From contig CAZRIE010000010.1 of NCBI GenBank assembly GCA_964600075.1, positions 1 through 64,000 of the forward strand: a stretch of 64,000 nt of DNA, in the 5' to 3' direction. A program made the translations under genes and the position numbers. The DNA is from CAZRIE01 sp964600075 (GTDB taxonomy: Bacteria > Bacteroidota > Bacteroidia > Flavobacteriales > Flavobacteriaceae). Numbering within the stretch: position 1 is the stretch's first letter; each line of letters starts with the position of its first letter. This document shows positions 34,777 through 44,101 of the stretch, one piece after another. The notes beneath the pieces are model-generated. The model saw only the letters and a list, made by a program, of their open reading frames with translations. It did no database searches and was not told the DNA's origin.

Positions 34777-35841
34777 TCATTTTATCCGTGCCAAACTCAT
34801 TATGTCTTTCTGAAATCTGGCGTTATCAGCAAGAACATCAAAAAATTCTTGAATATACTTCTTACACTTGACAAATTCCTTAGGGTTTTTGAAATAGGTT
34901 TCGTGAGCATCAACAATGCTCAGCATTTTTTCTTGATTCTCCAAAAACTCGTTTTTTACTTGGTACATAAGGGCATCGCCTCTTTTAAATCCGCGATACA
35001 GCCTCTGGGTAACCTTAGAAATAGGCAACTCGTGGTCTTTGATTTGGGAAACAACAGCATAACTTGTATTGCAAAGGCCGGACATATCAAAATCATAAGG
35101 TACGGGAACGGAATTCTTGTTTAGAAACAACAACTTTTGATTATGTTGGTAACCAGTAGAATAATCTGTATTGCCAATCATAAACTGAAAAAAATCATTA
35201 CGGATAGAACTCAAAGCTTCCTGTTGCATGGGGTGCACGTTCCTTTTTAATACGTCCCCTCCAAACCTATCCGCCAATTCGTCGATATCTTCAATAAAAA
35301 ACCCTTTGACTTGATGTTCTTTTATTTTCTTCCCTTTGAGTTCGGATAAGGCAATATCCACAAGCCTCGTTTTAAGATGATAGGGAGAGGCTAACTCATA
35401 TAACTTATATGCAATCAATTCCTTGACTACATTATCGTCCGCATCTTTCTCCAATAGACAAGGTAATACCAATTTTAATTCTTTATTGCCCTTAAACAAA
35501 GTGCCTTTTGCATTAGCCTTCTTTATTCTCATTTTTATTGGGGCAAAATAACATGTTTTAAGTCTAAAATTACCACGGGAGCGCACCCTTACAGGAATAC
35601 TTTGCCAATCGCCCAAAGCCTGTTGATAGGTTAGGTCAATGTTTAGATATGTACTATCATTGGTGTTTTTTCTTAGCTCCTTAAAAGAATAGCTCATTTT
35701 TATGGGCAAAGCGCTATCGGTCAAAAACAATTTCGAAACTTTATCCAATTTCTTGCTCTTACTAGCTTTCTGAGCAAAACCGGGAGCAATACTTAACAAA
35801 TAAAAAATAAGGAGTCCGGCAATTGTTTGTTTATTGCTCAT
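34777..35841 (-). CDS. secreted CotH-kinase-like protein
   Basis: A 354-residue protein with a signal peptide (GLLIFYLLSIAPGFAQ). The central part resembles CotH-type protein kinases: VRSRGNFRLKTCYFAPIKMRI near the nucleotide-binding strand, FFQFMIGNTDYSTGYQHNQ, and VPYDFDMSGLC where CotH proteins have the PxDFD metal/catalytic motif. I have not seen it characterised; kinase activity is inference from these motifs only. It stands alone. Confidence 0.6.
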   Translation of the reverse strand: MSNKQTIAGLLIFYLLSIAPGFAQKASKSKKLDKVSKLFLTDSALPIKMSYSFKELRKNTNDSTYLNIDLTYQQALGDWQSIPVRVRSRGNFRLKTCYFAPIKMRIKKANAKGTLFKGNKELKLVLPCLLEKDADDNVVKELIAYKLYELASPYHLKTRLVDIALSELKGKKIKEHQVKGFFIEDIDELADRFGGDVLKRNVHPMQQEALSSIRNDFFQFMIGNTDYSTGYQHNQKLLFLNKNSVPVPYDFDMSGLCNTSYAVVSQIKDHELPISKVTQRLYRGFKRGDALMYQVKNEFLENQEKMLSIVDAHETYFKNPKEFVKCKKYIQEFFDVLADNARFQKDIMSLARIK

Positions 35842-35867
35842 AATCGTTTAACTTTAGATAGTAATGT

Positions 35868-36632
35868 ATTAAAAATAAAGTTATTAAGCTCTACCTCGTC
35901 ACCATTAATTACAGAACATTGCTTGTAATCGCCATCTCATTGGTGACTGTTTTTACTTGTTACTACTACCAAATTTATTTCAATGTCGACCTGACCCTTT
36001 TGAGCATTGCAATCATTTTCCCATTGGTCTTTACCATAAGAGGGTCTTTTAAAAGAAGAGAGAAAGCACTTGAGCACCTGAGTCAATATAGAAGTGCGAT
36101 GAAAACCATTTACTATTTCGTAACTACAAGTAGTTTACAGGAATCTGAAAAAAACAACTTGAAAAACGTTTTGGAGACCATTGGAGAAAAAACGTTATTG
36201 CATTTGCGAAACAACGGAGGACACATTAAAGACCTAGACGAAGAAATCGATAAAATCTACGGATTTATTCTTTCGAAAAACGGAGTAATATCCAAGAATT
36301 TAAAGGATAAGGTTTTTCGATACATGAACGATTTACATGAGGCCATAGATAATTTAAACGCCATAAAAGTTCATAGGACTCCCCTTAGCCTTAAAGCTTA
36401 TTGCAGGGTCTTTATTTATATTTTCCCATTAATATACGCGCCGACCATTATTTTCAATATCGGAGAAAATTATAATCATATAGCCGTTTACTTTGTTGTT
36501 GTTCTTACGGAATTTATTCTCATATCACTATATAACGTTCAAGACCATCTAGAATATCCTTTTGATAATAAGGGATTGGATGATATCAAATTGGAACATT
36601 TTGAGATTACTCGACAAAACAAGAGCCAATAA
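35868..36632 (+). CDS. bestrophin-like membrane protein, start codon uncertain
   Basis: Two N-terminal spans (LLVIAISLVTVFTCYYY and LLSIAIIFPLVFTIRG), a helical middle and two later spans are followed by VQDHLEYPFDNKGLDDIKL, which is like the C-terminal signature of bestrophins. The frame has no ATG near the start: it is open from 35865, with protein-like sequence IKNKVIKLYLVTINYRTLL ahead of the TTG at 35919. Either the rare ATT at 35868 or that TTG is used, or one base has been lost near the ATG at 35864, which is in the wrong frame. The given start is the upstream ATT choice. Confidence 0.65.
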   Translation: MKNKVIKLYLVTINYRTLLVIAISLVTVFTCYYYQIYFNVDLTLLSIAIIFPLVFTIRGSFKRREKALEHLSQYRSAMKTIYYFVTTSSLQESEKNNLKNVLETIGEKTLLHLRNNGGHIKDLDEEIDKIYGFILSKNGVISKNLKDKVFRYMNDLHEAIDNLNAIKVHRTPLSLKAYCRVFIYIFPLIYAPTIIFNIGENYNHIAVYFVVVLTEFILISLYNVQDHLEYPFDNKGLDDIKLEHFEITRQNKSQ

Positions 36633-36650
36633 CAAAAGCTACACCCATTT

Positions 36651-36691
36651 TATTAAACAAAACCGCCCCAGCTTTTTCGAACTGGGGCGGT
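36651..36691 (-). terminator. strong terminator of the interrupted lipoprotein gene
   Basis: ACCGCCCCAG (36662-36671) and CTGGGGCGGT (36682-36691) pair perfectly over ten bases. On the minus strand the stem is followed by TTTTGTTT. It lies between convergent genes and may also stop plus-strand transcripts, though no T tract follows there. Confidence 0.85.
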
Positions 36692-36764
36692 CTCTAACTA
36701 AATAACCAACCAAAAAATCGTTTACTTCGCCCTTCAACTAACCTCAGGGTGACAGCCTCTTATT

Positions 36765-37664
36765 TTATTTTTTTCGACTTCTATTTATTTTTATCGTGGG
36801 ATTCGAAGTCTTTTTTCTCTTTTTAGCTACTGAGCCTTTACCTGTTTTCAAGTATTCTTGATAACCCCTTCCTCTAAACTCGTATACCGTTTTACTACTG
36901 GGGTGGTAAAGTTCGATAGTACTGTCATTAATAACGTAGAGTTCAAAGTAATCATTGCCCATGGGATCGTAGGCAAGTGTTAAAGTTTTAAGCGTTTCAT
37001 CGTTTTCTATGTCATACACCTGATAATTCCATTCCAAATTAACGGTTGATGTTCCTGGTGTATCCACAGAAGATCGAAAGAAATCTGGAAGGAACTGTAA
37101 AAAGTTCCCATCGTCAAAATCGTTCAAAGCGCCCTCTTCACTTGTGAACGTTTTTTCCCAAGCATCGTACTCTTGAAGAAAATAATTAATGTTACCAAAG
37201 AACACAAAGTCATAATCGAAATTGTTGACGTGATATCCGTTTAAGTAGTATGAGGTATCCGAACGTCGATCATACAGTTCGATTGTATTTCCATTGACGG
37301 CAAAAACGTTTAATAGCCAAGGGCCATCAACGTCGTGATAGATATCTACCGCGCCATTTAAGGTGCCACAACAGCCAACATCGATGCCGAGACCATTTCT
37401 ATTCTTACCGATTCTGACAATATTATTGTTGGCATAGACTCTTCCGTTATCGAAAGAAATGGTAAAAGCACGCTGTAAGAACGGTACTTCACCATTGCCC
37501 TTAGTGGTATTGATATCTACGTACCACAAATCATAAGTTTGCAAAACTTGATCCGTGCTAAAGGCCGATTCCTCGATATATTCATCTTCGATGATGACCT
37601 CGTGATAACAAGAGGTCATTTATATTCCTATCAGAAGGAGTGAGAAAAGTAGTTTTGCTTTCAT
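36765..37664 (-). pseudogene. lipoprotein gene with in-frame stop in its signal peptide
   Basis: The main open part starts MTSCYHEVIIEDEY at 37619 and runs 284 residues; it is repeated in style, with ELYDRRSDTSYYLNGY and ELYHPSSKTVYEFRGRGY marking two similar beta domains, and a basic C-terminal tail. Directly upstream in the same frame, an ATG at 37664 begins MKAKLLFSLLLIGI, a perfect lipoprotein signal, then TAA (37622-37620), then MTSC, a perfect lipobox with Cys. So a single stop separates the signal peptide from its lipobox. As read, the protein would stay in the cytosol. The domain's function is unknown. Confidence 0.75.
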
Positions 37665-37762
37665 AATTAGGGTATTAAATTTCATATGAAGGAAGACAAT
37701 CACGTGCCAATATTTATAAATTTCTGATTATCAATATTTAAGGTTTCATTTATAGAATTGCT

Positions 37763-37770
37763 TAGTTTTG
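37763..37770 (+). promoter_or_regulatory. putative -7 box of gpsA (TAGTTTTG)
   Basis: Exact TAnnTTTG match, 20 bases before the ATG at 37791. Confidence 0.4.
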
Positions 37771-37790
37771 CTTTCTAATTCAATTGAAGA

Positions 37791-38789
37791 ATGGACAAAA
37801 TGAAGTTTGCTGTTTTAGGAGGTGGTAGCTGGGCAACCGCAATCGTAAAAATGCTCACGGAAAATCAGGACAAAGTAGGATGGTATATGCGGAATTCTGA
37901 TGCCGTTTCCTATATTAAAAAGGAAAAGCACAATCCCAACTACCTTACCTCTGTAGAGTTTCAAACTGAGCAGTTACATCTGACTGACGCCATAAACGAT
38001 GTCATAAATACCGCGGATGTCCTCATTTTTGCTATTCCTTCTGCTTTTTTAGAGGAGGAATTACAAAAGGTAACGGTATCCCTCAAAGGTAGAATCATTT
38101 TTTCAGCCATCAAGGGTATTGTACCGGAAACCGGATTGATTGTGGGCGAGCATTTTCATGAGAAATATGACATACCTTTCGAGAATATCGGTGTTATTAC
38201 AGGGCCTTGTCATGCAGAAGAAGTTGCCCTTGAGCGCCTCTCTTATTTGACTATTGCCTGTGCTGACCAAGAAAAGGCAAAATTAGTCGCCATGAATCTC
38301 AGCAGCGATTATATCAAGACCAAAATATCAGATGATATCATCGGCACCGAATATGCCGCCATGCTCAAAAACATTTATGCCCTAGCGGCAGGTATATATC
38401 ACGGATTAGGCTACGGAGATAATTTTCAAAGCGTATTGATGAGCAATGCCATTCGCGAAATGAAGCGGTATATTAAGCGAGTTCATAAAATGAAGCGAAA
38501 TATTAATAACTCTGCCTATTTAGGAGATTTATTAGTTACCGGATATTCCACCTTTAGCCGCAATAGAATGTTCGGCAATATGATCGGCAAGGGCTACACT
38601 GTAAAAAGTGCCCAAATGGAAATGAAAATGGTCGCCGAAGGGTATTATGCTGCTAAAAGTGCATTTGTGCAAAAAACCAAGTTTGCCAAAAAAGTACAAA
38701 CTCCGATTATAGATGCTGTTTACCATGTTCTTTATGAAGGTGGGAATGCCAGTCGGGTTTTTAAGGTGTTGACGGATAAGCTGGACTGA
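37791..38789 (+). CDS. gpsA: NAD(P)-dependent glycerol-3-phosphate dehydrogenase
   Basis: GpsA reduces dihydroxyacetone phosphate to sn-glycerol 3-phosphate for phospholipid synthesis. The 332 residues start with the Rossmann motif FAVLGGGSWATAIV, contain VITGPCHAEEVA and the catalytic Lys region TEYAAMLKNIYALAAGI. A second ATG three codons in is also possible. It converges on glpD, so the two opposite routes between G3P and DHAP face each other with only 25 bases between stops. Confidence 0.94.
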   Translation: MDKMKFAVLGGGSWATAIVKMLTENQDKVGWYMRNSDAVSYIKKEKHNPNYLTSVEFQTEQLHLTDAINDVINTADVLIFAIPSAFLEEELQKVTVSLKGRIIFSAIKGIVPETGLIVGEHFHEKYDIPFENIGVITGPCHAEEVALERLSYLTIACADQEKAKLVAMNLSSDYIKTKISDDIIGTEYAAMLKNIYALAAGIYHGLGYGDNFQSVLMSNAIREMKRYIKRVHKMKRNINNSAYLGDLLVTGYSTFSRNRMFGNMIGKGYTVKSAQMEMKMVAEGYYAAKSAFVQKTKFAKKVQTPIIDAVYHVLYEGGNASRVFKVLTDKLD

Positions 38790-38814
38790 GTCGTAGTCGT
38801 AATTACGAATTAAA

Positions 38815-40482
38815 TCAAACCCGCTCCAACGAAAAATTGGAATGCTCTTCCAGTACCGCCTGTAAAGATTCCCTCCAGACAATTAACTGTGCATCATCAA
38901 CTTTATAAATAGCTTTGAACTCTTCCAAAATGGGCCCCATCAAATTACGGACGCTATCTATATCAAAATAGAGCCTGCCTGTTCTTCGTATAAAGAAATC
39001 CATCGGATTTTGTACCATTTCATAATCGATACAAAAGTGCAATTCGGCTTTCGCTAGGCGAACGTACTTATCGGCATCTTTCAAAGATGTGTAAGTTTCT
39101 AGTATACTTTCGGTCTGTTTTCCGTAATTCGTGACCAAAAACCAAGCATCATATTCTGTAAAGCCATCACTTTTAATCCGCTCATAAATCTCGGTGATAT
39201 ACTTTTCGACATGTTTGAATTTCTTGAAGTCGTCATTGCCGCATAACGAAATTTTCTCGGTATAGCATCCTTTAAGCTTAGTGTCATCTTCTTCTTCCAT
39301 TTTTTGGGCGATACGGTCAACAACACGTTCGGCCATTTTACGGTAACCTGTCAATTTGCCTCCTGCAATGCTGATCAGGCCAGTATCAGAAGTAAAGATT
39401 TCGTCTTTTCGAGATAACTCAGAGGCCGATTTTCCTTCTTCGTGAATTAAAGGTCGTAATCCGGCCCAAGAGGATACAATATCTTCCATCTCTAAATTAA
39501 TCTTTGGAAACATATTGTTGACCGCTGAAATCAGGTAAATGGCATCCGCCAAATCGATACCCACATTGTCCTTGTCCTTGTTGAAATTGGTATCGGTCGT
39601 ACCGACGTAGGTGACCTTTCCACGGGGGATGGCGAACATCATACGCCCATCGGGAACATCAAAATATACTGATTGCTTTATGGGTAGCTTTTCTTTAGGA
39701 AACACCAAATGCACCCCTTTGGTCAAATGCAATTGCTTCCCTTTTTTCGAGTTGTTCGTACTTCGGAGCTCGTCGACCCACGGCCCTGCGGCATTGATTA
39801 CATATTTTGACTTAATATTGAACTCTTCCCCAGATATTCCATCCTTTACTTTAACCCCAGCGACTTTCTCATCCTCATAGATAAAATCTTCCACGGAAGC
39901 ATAGTTCACAGCCTGTGCCCCGAAAACAAGACTAGTCTTTATATTCTCAATGGTCAAACGCGCATCGTCTGTCCGGTATTCGGCATAATACCCAGCACCT
40001 TTTAATATTTTCTTCGGAAGCAAAGGCTCTAATTTCATCGCTTCTTTCTTCTCCAGCATCTTGCGTTTGTCATCGCCCGTGACCTGTGCCAGAATATCAT
40101 AAACTTTTAAGCCGATCGAAGTCAACCATTTACCATACGAACCATTTTCGATCAGCGGCAACAACATCTTTTCGGGAAGCACTAGATGTGGAGCTAGTTT
40201 ATGCACTATCGCGCGTTCGGCCCCAACCTCCTTCACCAGCCAAAAATCAAACTGCTTTAGATATCGCAGCCCGCCATGGATGAGTTTTGTACTCTTGCTA
40301 CTCGTACCCGAAGCGAAATCACCTTTTTCGACAAGGGCGACTTTCAGTCCTCGGGAAGCCGCATCGAGGGCTATTCCACCACCTGTGATTCCACCGCCGA
40401 TTACGACAAGATCGTATTCGGTTTTAGAGAGGGATTCGATGGTTTTTGTTCTATCTAGATTTGAGAATTTAATATGTTTCAC
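38815..40482 (-). CDS. glpD: FAD-dependent glycerol-3-phosphate dehydrogenase
   Basis: A 555-residue membrane-associated flavoprotein that oxidises glycerol 3-phosphate to DHAP and feeds quinone. The FAD site is DLVVIGGGITGGGIALDAA, followed by GTSSKSTKLIHGGLRYL; GGKLTGYRKMAERV and the C-terminal helical cap are present. The start is GTG. It lies 112 bases downstream of glpK on the same strand. Confidence 0.95.
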   Translation of the reverse strand: MKHIKFSNLDRTKTIESLSKTEYDLVVIGGGITGGGIALDAASRGLKVALVEKGDFASGTSSKSTKLIHGGLRYLKQFDFWLVKEVGAERAIVHKLAPHLVLPEKMLLPLIENGSYGKWLTSIGLKVYDILAQVTGDDKRKMLEKKEAMKLEPLLPKKILKGAGYYAEYRTDDARLTIENIKTSLVFGAQAVNYASVEDFIYEDEKVAGVKVKDGISGEEFNIKSKYVINAAGPWVDELRSTNNSKKGKQLHLTKGVHLVFPKEKLPIKQSVYFDVPDGRMMFAIPRGKVTYVGTTDTNFNKDKDNVGIDLADAIYLISAVNNMFPKINLEMEDIVSSWAGLRPLIHEEGKSASELSRKDEIFTSDTGLISIAGGKLTGYRKMAERVVDRIAQKMEEEDDTKLKGCYTEKISLCGNDDFKKFKHVEKYITEIYERIKSDGFTEYDAWFLVTNYGKQTESILETYTSLKDADKYVRLAKAELHFCIDYEMVQNPMDFFIRRTGRLYFDIDSVRNLMGPILEEFKAIYKVDDAQLIVWRESLQAVLEEHSNFSLERV

Positions 40483-40594
40483 GAATAGCTTATTTTATTT
40501 TTCTTTCCCGCGAAGGCGAGAAAACTATCTTCTAAATTTCTTACTACATTCCGAAAGACTCCCTAAGGTTTTGCATTCCTCACAAAGAAGTTAT

Positions 40595-42076
40595 TTAATG
40601 TTCTTCCCACCCTTTGGTTCGTTCCACGGCCTTTTGCCATTTCTTGTACAAACGTTTTCGTTTTACACGGTCAAAAGTCGGTTTGAATATACGGTTCATG
40701 GGTCGGTTTTGGTCTACATCTTCCTGTTTCCAGAGCCCCACTTGAATACCGGCCAAAAAGGCCGCCCCCATGGCCGTCGATTCGATGACTTCCGGACGAT
40801 GGACTTCCGAATCAAGAATATCAGCCTGAAACTGCATTAAATGGTTATTGGCGCAAGCCCCACCATCGACGCGAAGGTTTTTCAATTGTATTCCAGAATC
40901 GTCTTCCATTGCCTTAAGAATATCCTTGGTTTGATAGGCCAAAGACTCCAAAGTGGCTTTGGCTAGATGCGCTTTTCCGGTGTCACGTGTGAGCCCGAAA
41001 ACAGCTCCTCTGGCATACATATCCCAATAAGGTGCTCCCAATCCGGCAAATGCAGGTACAACATAGACAGGATTTTCGCCTTCCACAGAATCGGCCAAAG
41101 CCTCCGTTTCTTTAGCGTCTTTAATCAGTTCCAATCCATCACGAAGCCATTGAACGGCAGCCCCAGCGATAAAAATACTTCCTTCCAAAGCATAATTTAC
41201 CTTTCCGTCTAGACCATAGGCAATAGTGGTCAGCAATCCGTTTTTAGAGAACTGCGGTTCCGCGCCTGTGTTCATTAACATAAAACAGCCTGTACCATAG
41301 GTGTTCTTCGCCGTTCCTTTTTTGAAACAGGCTTGACCGAAAAGTGCAGCCTGCTGGTCGCCAGCAATACCCGCAATCGGAATCTTGACCCCATCTATTT
41401 CATAGTCTCCGAAATGATGTGCCGAAGGTTTTACTTCTGGCAACATCAGTTTTGGAATGCCCAATGCCTTGAGCATCTTGTCATCCCACTTCAGATTTAC
41501 AATATCATAGATCATCGTTCGGGAAGCATTGGTATAATCCGTTATATGATTTTTCTTGTTAGTCATATTCCAGACCAGCCATGAATCGATAGTACCCATC
41601 AGTAAATCACCGTTTTCCGCTTTTGCTTTTGCCCCTTTAACATTATCCAAAATCCATTTTACTTTAGTTCCAGTAAAATAGGAATCGATGACCAGGCCAG
41701 TAGTTTTTCGAACATGTTCGGTCAGGCCACTTTTTTTTAGGTCTTCGCAAATATCGGCAGTACGCTTATCTTGCCAGACAATGGCATTGTAAACAGGTTC
41801 TCCTGTTGTTTTATCCCATACGACCGCTGTCTCTCGTTGGTTGGTTATTCCAATGGCCTTGATGTCAACGGCATTTACCTTCTCCTTCTTTAACAACTCC
41901 GACAGCACGCCCAATTGTGATTCCAAAATCTCGTGGGCGTCATGTTCTACCCAACCCGGTTTTGGAAAAATCTGTTTAAACTCCTTTTGAACCATTCCTT
42001 GAATCTGACCTTTTGCATCAACAAGAAGTGCTCGTGAGCTCGTGGTACCTTGGTCTAGGGAAATTATATATTTCAT
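40595..42076 (-). CDS. glpK: glycerol kinase
   Basis: A 493-residue FGGY kinase that phosphorylates glycerol, trapping it as G3P for glpD. It begins YIISLDQGTTSSRALLVD, has ITNQRETAVVWDKTTGEPVY, and ends the ATP site with VDGGACANNHLMQFQADIL. Full length, no damage. It follows the riboflavin-kinase-like gene (76-base gap) and precedes glpD. Confidence 0.97.
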   Translation of the reverse strand: MKYIISLDQGTTSSRALLVDAKGQIQGMVQKEFKQIFPKPGWVEHDAHEILESQLGVLSELLKKEKVNAVDIKAIGITNQRETAVVWDKTTGEPVYNAIVWQDKRTADICEDLKKSGLTEHVRKTTGLVIDSYFTGTKVKWILDNVKGAKAKAENGDLLMGTIDSWLVWNMTNKKNHITDYTNASRTMIYDIVNLKWDDKMLKALGIPKLMLPEVKPSAHHFGDYEIDGVKIPIAGIAGDQQAALFGQACFKKGTAKNTYGTGCFMLMNTGAEPQFSKNGLLTTIAYGLDGKVNYALEGSIFIAGAAVQWLRDGLELIKDAKETEALADSVEGENPVYVVPAFAGLGAPYWDMYARGAVFGLTRDTGKAHLAKATLESLAYQTKDILKAMEDDSGIQLKNLRVDGGACANNHLMQFQADILDSEVHRPEVIESTAMGAAFLAGIQVGLWKQEDVDQNRPMNRIFKPTFDRVKRKRLYKKWQKAVERTKGWEEH

Positions 42077-42152
42077 GTTGTTGCTGTTTTTTATTTTTTG
42101 GAATTCTGCTAAAGCTAATTATAAAATTGGATTTTGCACTGGTTTCTGTTGG

Positions 42153-42599
42153 TTAATCGGAAACTATGTTAAGCTGGTCTTTTCTGATTTCTATAGCTAC
42201 TATTTGACCATATTCTAAGCCAATTATTTTTGGAAGTATTAGTTCAACTATATTCGGTTTTTGAACATGATCTTCCTTGGTTTCGGGATCGGGCATATAT
42301 ATCAATCCTTCATAGGTTTGATTCTTATAGTATAGTGAAACATCAAAAAAGTAAAAATTCTCTGGAGGTATGTGGTCCGACCAATCTATGTTCTTAAAAA
42401 AATGTTTAGGTTTCTTTATTTCATAGGTATTAGGTGATATATCTAAATTGATGGTACCCAAGAAATAATTACTTAAATCAAGACCTCGTTCTAAAAAAAA
42501 CTCAAATTGTTGCTTTAGGGTTCCTTCGGGATATCGCTCATCTTTTAGTTTCCCTGACGCAACACCATGACCAACCTTTATTTCGCCCTTAACTTTCAT
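42153..42599 (-). CDS. RibK-like (CTP-dependent riboflavin kinase-like) small protein
   Basis: A 148-residue protein I cannot place with certainty. Its order of motifs resembles the archaeal riboflavin kinase cradle-loop barrel (DUF120): KGEIKVGHGVASGKL at the N-terminus (compare G-x-V-x-SG-x-G), YFLGTINLDIS (compare the GTLN strand that binds nucleotide and metal), and NIVELILPKIIGLEYGQIVA with IEI at the end (compare EIIAP-x-x-L-x-DGD-x-VxIEV). It sits between an MFS transporter gene and glpK, all on one strand, so a role linked to glycerol or to the flavin of GlpD is conceivable. This is inference from pattern only. Confidence 0.5.
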   Translation of the reverse strand: MKVKGEIKVGHGVASGKLKDERYPEGTLKQQFEFFLERGLDLSNYFLGTINLDISPNTYEIKKPKHFFKNIDWSDHIPPENFYFFDVSLYYKNQTYEGLIYMPDPETKEDHVQKPNIVELILPKIIGLEYGQIVAIEIRKDQLNIVSD

Positions 42600-42671
42600 A
42601 TTTTTTTTGATTTTTCCTATTTAATCGGTTCGTTCTTAAATGCCGGAAACGTATTGCCTTAATTTAATAAT

Positions 42672-43985
42672 TTATGTTGTTTCTGAAAGTTTTTTACTTA
42701 AATTTTCCAAAACTACCCCTTTGGTCTCAGGCATCTTAAAATGTACCCAGGCCAATTGTAATATCATCATCCCCGTAAAGAAAGCAAAGACCATCCCTGG
42801 CCCCACCGTTGAGAAAAGAAATGGTATAAAGGAAGGAATAGCAGCAGCTAGTACCCAATGTACAGTTGATCCAAAAGCTTGGCCGGAAGCACGAAGATGA
42901 TTGGGAAAAAGTTCTGATATAAACACCCATATGACCGTACCTTGACCCATGGCATGTGCACCTACAAAAGCAAAAAAGGACACCACAACGTATTTACCGT
43001 CCCACTCTAAAAGGAATGCCGAAGTAACCAATGCCAAGGAAATAATATAGCCGAAAGAACCTATGTACATGAGATGTTTTCTTCCCAAACGATCTATTAA
43101 AAATACACCTACTAATGTAAAAACAAGATTGAAGAGGCCAATACCTACGGTACTCAGCAAGGCAGTACTTGTTCCGAGACCAGCTTCTTCAAGTATTCTT
43201 GGGGCATAGTACCAAAAGGCATTAATACCAGAAAATTGATTGAAAAAGGCAATAAAGAAAGCAAGTAGCAACGGTCCGCGATATTTTCGAAAAAATATAT
43301 TCTCTTTGACTACAGGAGACTCGTTGGTCATTCTATGAATCAGATTATTAATATCATTATCAGGTTCCGTTAATCTAAGTACTTCAATGGCCTCTTCCGT
43401 TCTCCCTTTGGTTATTAGCCAACGTGGACTTTTAGGAACTCTTAGTATCAGCAATACGTATATGAAGGCGGGTAAAGCTTCAACACCAATCATCCAGCGC
43501 CATGCATTCTCACCAATATCACTTAACAGATAATTTGATATAAATGCGATGAGCACTCCAAAGACAATACTAAATTGGTACATGGCCACCAAGCGTCCAC
43601 GATTTTTGGCCGGTGCGATTTCGGAGATATACGCAGGTGCTGCAATAGTAGAAGCTCCGACACCCAATCCTCCAATAAATCTAAAGAATGCAAAAGAATA
43701 AGGGTCATTTACCATTGAAGAACCAATGGCAGAAACAAAATAAAATACGCCGATCCAAATTAAGGTTTTCTTTCTTCCGAGTGCGTTTGTAGGAATACCA
43801 CCAAAAATAGCACCTACAACGGTACCCCACAGGGCCATTGCCATTACTACGGTACCGTGAAAGACATCTGAGGAGACCCATAGCGTCTGTAACGTTTTAT
43901 CCGCACCTGAGATAACGATAGTATCAAAGCCGAACAAAAATCCAGCCAAAGCGACGGTAAACGACCATCCTAAAATTTTGTTCAT
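42672..43985 (-). CDS. MFS sugar-porter family transporter
   Basis: A 437-residue twelve-span inner-membrane transporter of the sugar-porter group: GFLFGFDTIVISGADK in span 1, GRKKTLIWIG between spans 2 and 3, GGLGVGASTIAAPAYISEIA in span 4, and VPKSPRWLITKGR before the central loop. Members import hexoses, polyols or inositol by proton symport, and the yeast glycerol/proton symporter Stl1 belongs to this family. Its place upstream of glpK, with no GlpF here, makes glycerol or a polyol a reasonable substrate guess. Confidence 0.9.
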   Translation of the reverse strand: MNKILGWSFTVALAGFLFGFDTIVISGADKTLQTLWVSSDVFHGTVVMAMALWGTVVGAIFGGIPTNALGRKKTLIWIGVFYFVSAIGSSMVNDPYSFAFFRFIGGLGVGASTIAAPAYISEIAPAKNRGRLVAMYQFSIVFGVLIAFISNYLLSDIGENAWRWMIGVEALPAFIYVLLILRVPKSPRWLITKGRTEEAIEVLRLTEPDNDINNLIHRMTNESPVVKENIFFRKYRGPLLLAFFIAFFNQFSGINAFWYYAPRILEEAGLGTSTALLSTVGIGLFNLVFTLVGVFLIDRLGRKHLMYIGSFGYIISLALVTSAFLLEWDGKYVVVSFFAFVGAHAMGQGTVIWVFISELFPNHLRASGQAFGSTVHWVLAAAIPSFIPFLFSTVGPGMVFAFFTGMMILQLAWVHFKMPETKGVVLENLSKKLSETT

Positions 43986-44101
43986 TTTAAATAGTGCACG
44001 TTTTTAGAGTCAAGATCGTTCGTTCCGATAATGATATCCGTGTGTGTTTTTATCAAACTGTTAAAAATAGGACTTAAATTTTCGAATTCAAAACAAGAAA
44101 A

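Noticed and set aside
38532..38882. Minus-strand frame of 116 codons across the gpsA end
   Set aside because: Shadow of gpsA and the start of glpD sequence in other frames.
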